DNA of 26,257 bases, from assembly GCA_040357565.1 (NCBI GenBank), contig JBDODJ010000151.1. One strand, given 5' to 3'. A program made the position numbers and the translations under genes. The notes beneath the pieces are model-generated. The model did no database searches and was not told the origin of the DNA. It worked only from the letters and a program-made list of their open reading frames with translations. Shown here piece after piece: positions 19,736 to 26,257 of this stretch. Each line of letters opens with the position of its first letter. Within the stretch, counting starts at the first letter, position 1. This stretch comes from Cercozoa sp. M6MM (Eukaryota; Endomyxa: Ascetosporea).

Positions 19736-21204
19736 CATTTAAACACTTAAAACATCAAAGATTTGGGTTTGGTGTCACCTTGAGCCGCGATTTTGACCGA
19801 TCGGACAGCGGAAACGGCACGATGCTGAACTCTGCGCCCACAAATACAAAAAAAAACTCAGATAAGTTCAACATTGGCCCGAAAGTCAACGCAAAACGAT
19901 AGCTTAGAGAACTCGAAAAGCCCAGCGAGGCCCAAAGAGGTTTGGGACAGCACAGATAGCTTGGGAGACTTTAGAGCTCAAGGGAGCTGGGAAAATGAGC
20001 GCACCAAAGCCAGCCGAGTCACGTCGGTGAATGTCTCGAAAGTCGGGTCGCACGTAGATGCCGAGCTTGTTCTTACGGAGCAAGAAAATGGCCTTGCGGA
20101 TGGCGTGCAGTGCCTTGAGCGACGCGTTGCTCACACCAGGGTCTGTGCGCATGTAGAGCAATTTCTGCACACATGGGAGGACACACAGGTGAGCAAACTG
20201 GCCGAGTAACATGAACATGGACAACGGACTGGAGCACCTTGCCAGAACGTATTTGATAGGCGACTTTGGCGGCCAGTTGTTCGTCGCTGATGCGTGCGTG
20301 GACGTCGTGCACGTACACTTGCGAGTGCGAGGCGGACTCGCGCTGTTGCACGTGCGTAAGTGTCATGGACTTGGTGACCACCTGGCCGTGCACGAGCTAC
20401 CAGGCACAAACACACACAGAGAACACTGAGCGAGAACACTGAGCGAATCATTCTCTTCACTTCCCTCGGTACTGTTGTGGGGCTGACAAAGCTACCGGCA
20501 CAAAGAGCTGATGGCCAGTCTGTAGGTAGATGCGCGAGTCGTGACGCCGCGACGCTCCGCCGCTGCTGTTGCTGTCGTGGACCCTCATCGCCGGTGGACC
20601 CAGAGGCGACTGCAGTAGCTCAGGTCGCCTGACAACGTCGCTCGGCGTTGTCGCCATCGCTGTGTGTGGCACGCCGCTGCACAACTCACTGTGCTCAGTC
20701 GGGCCGACCGGGCCATCTTCCGCTGCTGCTGCTGTAGCTCCGGCCACGCGGACTGGCACGTCGACTGACGCATCGACCAGCACATCGACTGAGTCGGCTA
20801 GATCGGCGCTCTCTCCGCCGGAGGAGGTCGCCTCATCGTCACTCACCGTCCCGCCAGATTCAGAGGCCTCGGCATGCGATGCCTTCTGACGCTGCATCTG
20901 CTGGTGAGCTAGCAGGTGAGCTCGCCTGTGTGCGCACTCGCGCACTCTGCGTTCTCGCTGTCCTTGCCGAGTTCGAGACGTCGCAAAGACTGCGCACGCT
21001 TCATGCTTCAGCGACAGACAAAAACAAAACACTCTGCAGACTGAAAGCAAGCGAGCTCCCACCTTTGGACAGTTTTTTGTTCAGGGAGCGTTCCCCGTTC
21101 TGTCAGCTTGCCGTGCGTCGTTCGTGAACACACACACGGGCACGTGTTACCACGCGCGCACAGACTCCGCGCTTCTGCCTCGGCGCCCGTGGCTCTTTTG
21201 GCAT
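19037..21204 (-). CDS. Unknown protein, about 396 aa, with acidic low-complexity N-terminal half
   Basis: Not recognised. Nine exons keep phase throughout: 21204-21151, 21005-20496, 20396-20238, 20164-20023, 19831-19779, 19643-19557, 19359-19318, 19250-19182, 19111-19037. The N-terminus is basic (MPKEPRAPRQKRG, then Arg-rich) and is followed by an acidic Ser/Asp/Glu/Ala-rich stretch (about residues 60-130), so a nuclear or scaffold role is possible. From about residue 175 the sequence looks like a folded domain: RIYLQTGHQLFVP, VVTKSMTLTHV, VYVHDVHARISDEQLAAK, KLLYMRTDPGVSN, LKALHAIRKAIF, VYVTVDERPEVEKL with a short Gln run, ARQYLQNDDFDIHIVP and the C-terminal LPEGVLVVDVLAEQL. Acceptor choice for exon 2 is the least certain step. 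The intron before exon 6 carries a long TG tract next to the splice site. Confidence 0.75.
19654..19734. repeat. (CA)n microsatellite abutting a 3' splice site
   Basis: An uninterrupted CA tract of about 80 nt. On the coding strand of the surrounding gene it is (TG)n, ending about 10 nt before the acceptor CAG at 19644-19646. Confidence 0.97.
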
Positions 21205-21441
21205 GATGTCGACAATATCGATACGCCGCGTGGCGCGAGCTAACGCGACCCGTGCTCCGATCGATCTTTTCACCCAAAACTACCAAGATCAGGAATGCGA
21301 TTGCAAAGCGTTTTAGATACTCTGACGCCTGTTTAAAGCTCTAATTGTGCCGTCAGAAAGCTGTTTGAAACCGATCATTCGCCGCCATGCGCTATGCGTT
21401 GATCCCACGTGAGGACTGAGACAAGAAGATGATGACGATCA

Positions 21442-23247
21442 TTATTTGCTAGAACTTCCATCCGCTGTATCAGAAGTGAGACTTGTCCGTGAAACACAGT
21501 CACTCGGCTCCGTCGCAGAAGGATTTCTCTTCTTCGTGCTCAAGGTCGTCGTCACTGCAGGCCGGCTGTTCACTTTGACTTCTTGCATGCCGCCATGCTT
21601 CGTTTTTGCTATACATCTGCAGCACACTGACCTTGCTTGATTGAGCTCCGGTGAGGGTGAGGGTGCTGTACCATCGAAGGTTCACTGTAGCGGCGTGTGT
21701 AAAAACGCGGTGCTCGTGCGGTGCCGACGACTGGCGCTGAGTCGGTGCTGCGTGACGGGTTGCCGATATTCCGCAGCGAGATGTCTTGAGGCAACTCACC
21801 CAGAACGTGCGTGCTCTTGAAGTACTTGGCAAAGTACGTCAGTTTGTCCTTGTGGTGGCCCAGAATGCGTTCCTTTTCCCAAGAAAGACATGTGAAAAGG
21901 ACAGTCGTACTGAGAGTTTCTATGCACCTCTTTGGTGATCGAAGGTTGCTCAGCAGAAATGGTGTGACTGGCGTTGCTTGTGCTGAGTGTGGGAATATCG
22001 CCGTGCTGGAAGGCTTCGCGGCGGGCCTTGTCCTCTGCCTTGCGGTCTTCGCGGTGCTGCCGCGTGCGCAGCATGGACTCGAACGAGTTGCGTCGCTCAC
22101 CCGCTTGCTCGCAGCTGATGGTGTCGCCGTGATCGCGCCACCAGCGCAGCTGAAAATCAATGTTTTCCGAACGGACGCGTTCGGCCTCGTCGATGAGTCT
22201 CTGCGTCTCTTGCGGAGACGGTAGCTCTCCAAAGAACGAGTAAATCTTGCAGCGTCGGACTTCCTGTTGCACAAACTCTTGATACTGCGCCTGCGTTAGG
22301 CCCCAATGTCGTTCCAACTTGCGCCGAGAGAGATCGCAGTGTGCGTAGCGTGCAACACGAAGACCGCGTCGGTACTGACCGATTTGTTTGTGCAGATCCA
22401 TTTTTGGGAAGTAGTAGTCAGTGAATACTTGCACCCGGACCGGTACTGGCATGGTTGTCGCTCTTCGCAAACGTCGCTGCAACACGAAACTGTTATTGTG
22501 GCCCAGGTTTCAATATGTTTAAAACACATGCGATACCGTTCGAGACGCGATTGTTTCAGCAGAGTGCAACTCCGGTATCGGTTCGGATGCCCTTCGTTCT
22601 TTCGAATCCACAGGCTCAACCGTCAGGTGAAGTTCGTCGACTGCAAGCTCTTCCACCAACCTGACATGTTCAAAGTCCGTGGAACTCCCAAAGTTCGTTC
22701 GCACAGAATCACTTGCGTTTGCAACGACCGAGATCGAGGTGTGAGTTTGCGAACGTGAGCTCACAGCATCTCCTACCGCCGTAAAAGGTAAATTGTGTTG
22801 CGCTTGTGGAGTGACGTCGATGCCTTCCAAAGCTCGAAAAAGCGATTGCTGCTGCTCCTTGACTTCTTCAAGCAAGTTGCCTAGCTGTTGATACTCTCGA
22901 CGTGCTTCAACGGACAAATCCGAGTCGAAAGTTTCATTTCTCTCTTGTATCAAGGAAATCAAACTGTTTGTGAGTTGCTCGAACGACCTTGCTGCGCTTA
23001 TCCATCGCCGTAGTTTCTGAGCAGACTGGCCTTCATCGAGGACTTTCTCCTCGTCGCCTTTCAGAATGTCGCTTCTTCGGCCCGTCAGCTTTGGTTTGCC
23101 ACTGGGCAGAAGCTCAGCGGCGACATTCTCTTTTGAGTGCACCCGAGATCTGGACCTCTGCCCGTCGGCAGAAAGCGACTCGAATTTCGAGCTGCGATAA
23201 CTCCTGCTAGCCGTCGAACTAGAGCCGTTGCTTGCATGATTTTGCAT
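21442..23247 (-). CDS. Unknown, partly coiled-coil protein, possibly ciliary
   Basis: Not recognised. Four exons, 23247-22537, 22476-21928, 21872-21632 and 21581-21442, give about 546 aa. The first 70 residues are Ser/Arg-rich and disordered. Residues about 90-145 (SLISLIQERNETF, LLEEVKEQQQSLFRALEG) should form a coiled coil. The central part (from VQVFTDYYFPKMDLHKQIG through CKIYSFFGELPSPQETQ and FQLRWWRDHGDTI to HHKDKLTYFAKYFKSTHVLG) is rich in aromatic and charged residues and looks like a conserved helical domain. The C-terminus is Ser/Thr-rich, ending DGSSSK. Its start codon is only 159 nt from that of the divergent DRC9-like gene, so shared ciliary expression is a reasonable guess, no more. 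The last-exon frame depends on an AAG acceptor at 21582-21584. Confidence 0.75.
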
Positions 23248-23406
23248 CCTGCGATGTGCAACTCTGCTTAGCTGACGAAAGGAAACAGTTCAGCGCACCC
23301 ATTTCAGTTAACTTTCGTTTTCGTTTCAGTTTGACATCCACGCGGTCGGTCCGAAAGTCAATTAACACTGTACGAAGTGGCTGCTATCCTCAGAGCTAAT
23401 GACACG
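23248..23406. promoter_or_regulatory. Short bidirectional promoter region
   Basis: Only 159 nt separate the start codons of two oppositely transcribed genes, so transcription of both must be driven from here or from inside the genes. It contains a pyrimidine-rich CGTTTTCGTTTCAG-like stretch (about 23310-23330). No clear RFX-type X-box could be picked out by eye. Confidence 0.5.
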
Positions 23407-24963
23407 ATGATCGTTGAGCCCGATAACTCTAACGCACCGAGCATGACGAGTAATTCGTCGCACTCGCGGTCTCACACGTCTTCGCGTTCAGTTTCGCTGG
23501 AGAAGGCTCCAGCTTCAGTTTCGCCGGATCTCATGAAAGGAAAGCGAAGCTCTGTCGTCATGCTGCAAGTGGTAACATCAGTTAGAGTTCTTTAGCCAAA
23601 AATCGTGGAGTTTGTAGATTTTGGAGCGACTGGCGATGCGTTTACGGCTTGCTACAGAGCTTGATGCTCGAGCAGGCGACAGCGCAGCGCGATTGAGGCA
23701 ACGAAAGCGGCAGTACACGATGAAAGAACAGCTCGTGCAGCTAGAAGAGTTGCAACGCGAGGAATCGCGTAGCAGGGCCGACTTTAACGTAACGAGACCT
23801 AATGCATCCAGTGAGTCCATTGGCACCAGGAGCTCCCAGCGACACCTTCGAAACATGGCTCCGCAAAGTGAAAAAAGCGACACCGCCAGCGACCAACTGC
23901 AGCACGGCAGCAGCAATGTCGCCTTTGAAGTCGAACGAGCTGCTCAACTGCAATTCCAGCGTACACAAGCGCACGTCGGCGCCATTTTTGCCAACTTCCG
24001 CGACATCTCACTCGACATGAAGGAGCGTCTTCACGCTGCACTCGAAAGTGCCAACAAACAGCGCATCGCGGTGGCACAGCGAATCTCTTACCTGATGAGT
24101 CACATTTTGGAAGATATCGAAATCGCCAAAACTGAAGCGGTCAACGTCGACACTGCTGTGCTGCCGACGTTGAAACATCGTGTCGACGAGTTCAAACAGC
24201 AGCAAGAGCAGCTCGCTCAACTTCGTGCCGACATCCGCCGCTTGCGCAACGAGATTCATTTGGCGACCTCGCAGGTTGAACACATCACTCAAGAGCACGG
24301 GAAATTGCAGATTGAAGCAGCTCGTACGATGCTGTCTTTGAAGACGCGAGTCGAAGACCAACGAATGCGTGGAGCGCGGCTGCGAAACGAGTTTTCCGCC
24401 GCAGCCGAAGCCGATCTCGCTGCCGAAACCTCGGCTTTGATGAAGAGGCAAGAGCTGATGAAAGCCAAGATCGCAGCACTCGGTGACGCGCAAGTGCAGG
24501 ACAGTGTGGCTCACTCTGCAGTTGTGGACCTCCTGTCGCGACGACTCGCCGAAGCTCGCGAAGAATTGCACCGCTGGCAGGAGCGCAGCAACACCGAAAT
24601 CACACGCGACGAGTCCGAACTTGCGCGTCTCATAACTCTGCGTAAAAATCTATTTCAGCAACTGACCGAAGAGCGCGAACGTCTCGGCAACGAAAAGCAA
24701 GCTCGAATCGACAGGTAAAGTAAAGTCCACTGTTCTTTTGCTGCAGCCACAGTCTGTTTGAACACAGGGATTCGAGTGCGCGAGAAGCCAAGGAGAAGGG
24801 CCTTCTGCGTGCCCGTGCGGCCTTGACGATCCAGAGCTTCTGGCGAGGCTTCCTTGTGCGCAAGCAACTCGGCTTGGTCGGAAAGAAGAAATCCAAGGGC
24901 AAGAAAACCAAAGGCAAATCCAAGAAGAAAGGCAAGGGCAAGTCGAAAAAGAAAGCTAAGTGA
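23407..24963 (+). CDS. Dynein regulatory complex subunit, DRC9/IQCG-like (or DRC10)
   Basis: Axonemal protein of the nexin-dynein regulatory complex, which links outer doublets and controls ciliary beat. Three exons, 23407-23571, 23618-24714 and 24768-24963, give about 485 aa. After a Ser-rich N-terminus almost the whole protein is predicted coiled coil, with long Glu/Gln/Arg/Leu heptads (for example LVQLEELQREESRSR, QQQEQLAQLRADIRRLRNE and HRWQERSNTEITRDESEL). Near the C-terminus stands an IQ motif, ALTIQSFWRGFLVRKQ, followed by a Lys/Gly-rich tail made of KKSKGKK-like repeats. A long coiled coil, a single C-terminal IQ motif and a KGKK tail are the signature of DRC9 (IQCG). DRC10 (IQCD) has the same plan, so the assignment between the two is not certain. 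Its presence implies a motile flagellum. It is divergent to the gene at 23247 and convergent with the methyltransferase gene. Confidence 0.85.
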
Positions 24964-25175
24964 CTACAGAATGATAAGCGTCGACTTCCCTGTCGGTTTA
25001 CGCGAACTTGTAGCCGGAAGCTCGCATGTTGGGTTAGCTGTTAACAATTTTGTACGCGCTGAGGTACAGAAGACCGGCACAGCAACCGAATTCATTACGC
25101 TTACTTTCAGAAAGGCAAGGTAAATTACATGAAAAGAACGGAATCAAATCCTAACAGACGAGACAAGAAGACGAA

Positions 25176-26233
25176 CTACTGCATTTTCTTGCGCGGCATG
25201 AGTTCCTGTAGCTCGGCGTCGACGTGTCCGTCCATGAGCGGGATGCACGTCGGAGTTTCAGCGCGGTAGCGCACGTACTCCTCACCAAACATGTTGATGA
25301 GCTTAAGTTCCTCGTCGGGAATGCGCATGGCGAAGAACTGCCACGATGCGAAGGCAAAGGCGACGACACACAGCGGGTTGAACAGGAGCACCTGGCTCGC
25401 AATGCTCCAGGCGAACCATCCGAGGTAGGACGGGTGCCGAATGTGCGCGAACACGCCTGACTTGACGAGCTTGTGTTCGGGACGCGCCTGGCCTGCAGGG
25501 TAGGAGTAGGTAGTAGACATACCCATATATTATATATATATATATAAATATATGTATGGAGTAGAAAACAAGATAGCGTACTCTGCACGAGGTGCGTGAA
25601 ACTCTCGCGACCTTGCCACATCGACACGGTGCGCAAAGCCTGGCCTGCCACCATCTGTGCTTGCGAACAACACACACATATGCACAGAAACTATATTTTT
25701 AAGAATGAAAAATAGCACCACGACAAGGCCGGCGAGTGCAATCAGGAGTGCCGACCACGAGTGCTTCCACTCGGGGAACAGCATTCTCTACACACAAAGA
25801 ACACACCCCCTTATCTCACCTTCCCCCTCATCCCTTCAAGTATCGATGGTACCTCAATCCAGAACTCGGCACAGGCAGCAGCCATAGCCATCTATCCCAG
25901 CAAACAAAATAATACAGACACCAGGATTGGGATAGCAGAGAGAACACTGAGAGGGCTACCTTGTAGTGCGCCGAGTGATCAATGATCCACGAGGAGAAAC
26001 GCACCTCGTGGAACAGTGCCGTCATGCAGAACTCAAGCAGGTGAAACACTGACACCAGTGTCTGTCCAATGCACATTCATAGCACACTGGGGATTTAAAA
26101 ATTAAAAAAACATGCTTTTGTACCACAAAAATCGAGAAGTGGAACAGGAACGGCGAGTAGCGCAGGAACACAGAATAAACGAGCGAACACAGGCCAAAGG
26201 CCAGAGCGAAACCGACCACGACACCACCCAAAC
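25176..26233 (-). CDS. Protein-S-isoprenylcysteine O-methyltransferase (ICMT), 5' end missing
   Basis: ER membrane enzyme that uses S-adenosylmethionine to methylate the C-terminal prenylcysteine of Ras-like and other CaaX proteins. Six exons are visible: 26233-26124, 26061-25960, 25891-25853, 25787-25692, 25654-25582, 25492-25176, encoding about 245 aa. The usual length is near 280, so about 40 N-terminal residues lie beyond the window edge, which falls in a poly-C intron. Hydrophobic segments (VVVGFALAFGLCSLVYSVF, LLIALAGLVVVLFFIL, LLFNPLCVVAFAFASWQFF) fit its multi-pass topology. The family core is clear: ESFTHLVQ, HKLVKSGVFAHIRHPSYLGWF with the SAM-binding His/Arg, and RIPDEELKLINMFGEEYVRY with the conserved glutamates, followed by TPTCIPL. 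The fourth intron is only 37 nt. The last intron holds a TA repeat. Confidence 0.94.
25525..25554. repeat. (TA)n simple repeat in an ICMT intron
   Basis: An A/T-only dinucleotide tract lies within the last intron of the methyltransferase gene (25493-25581). Confidence 0.9.
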
Positions 26234-26236
26234 CTG

Positions 26237-26257
26237 GGGGGGGGGGGGGGGGGGGGG
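26237..26257. repeat. Poly-G (poly-C on the gene strand) at the window edge
   Basis: A run of 21-22 G reaches the end of the window. On the gene strand it is a C tract immediately before the CAG acceptor of the first visible ICMT exon. Confidence 0.95.

Noticed and set aside
20569-20889. 107-codon Ser/Thr/Ala-rich plus-strand frame
   Set aside because: Antisense of the acidic low-complexity exon of the 19037-21204 gene, which has phase-consistent neighbours.
1-26257. tRNA, rRNA, CRISPR, transposon or virus-like element
   Set aside because: No tRNA B-box with paired arms, no rRNA similarity, no regularly spaced repeats, no terminal repeats or polymerase/transposase motifs were found by eye.

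Overview
This is a eukaryotic nuclear contig from an intron-rich, apparently flagellated protist. Almost every gene is split by short GT-AG introns, mostly about 35-110 nt, often with long C or TG tracts before the 3' splice site. One gene is a nexin-dynein regulatory complex subunit with an IQ motif, which implies a motile cilium. Simple repeats (TG/CA, GATA, TA, poly-G/C) are common. A 10-N assembly gap lies at 1624-1633. The lineage cannot be fixed from this sequence. Gene density and protein families would suit a stramenopile, rhizarian or similar protist, but intron density is higher than in typical oomycetes.

Layout, left to right. The 3'-terminal exon of prolyl-tRNA synthetase (+, 70-216) is followed by about 3.8 kb with no confident gene. 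Inside it is a possible ARM-like gene on the minus strand (2848-3715). Next come a secreted histidine-phosphatase (PGAM-like) gene (-, 3980-6055), a signal-peptide protein of unknown function (+, 6621-8023), a uridine kinase/UPRT fusion of UCKL1 type (-, 8171-10625), a small SH3BGRL/glutaredoxin-like protein (+, 11013-11510), a probably N-myristoylated CaMK-type kinase (-, 11682-13525), an ABCG half-transporter with 25 exons (-, 14527-17960), two conserved-looking unknown genes (-, 19037-21204 and 21442-23247), a DRC9/IQCG-like axonemal protein (+, 23407-24963), and isoprenylcysteine carboxyl methyltransferase lacking its 5' end (-, 25176-26233).

The genes do not form one pathway; this is ordinary gene-dense chromosome. 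They are arranged as divergent pairs sharing an upstream region (6055/6621, 10625/11013, 23247/23407) and convergent pairs with 150-215 nt between stop codons. All gene models are manual splice assemblies. Each was checked for reading-frame continuity across every junction, and the recognised genes also against known family motifs.

The most interesting signals are in the introns rather than the proteins. A set of G/C-rich introns carries degenerate TTACCCC-type repeats, mostly in one orientation and in two cases inverted, resembling an introner-like family. About 30% of all 5' splice sites read GTAC. A dense GTAC cluster also lies between the divergent genes at 6055 and 6621.
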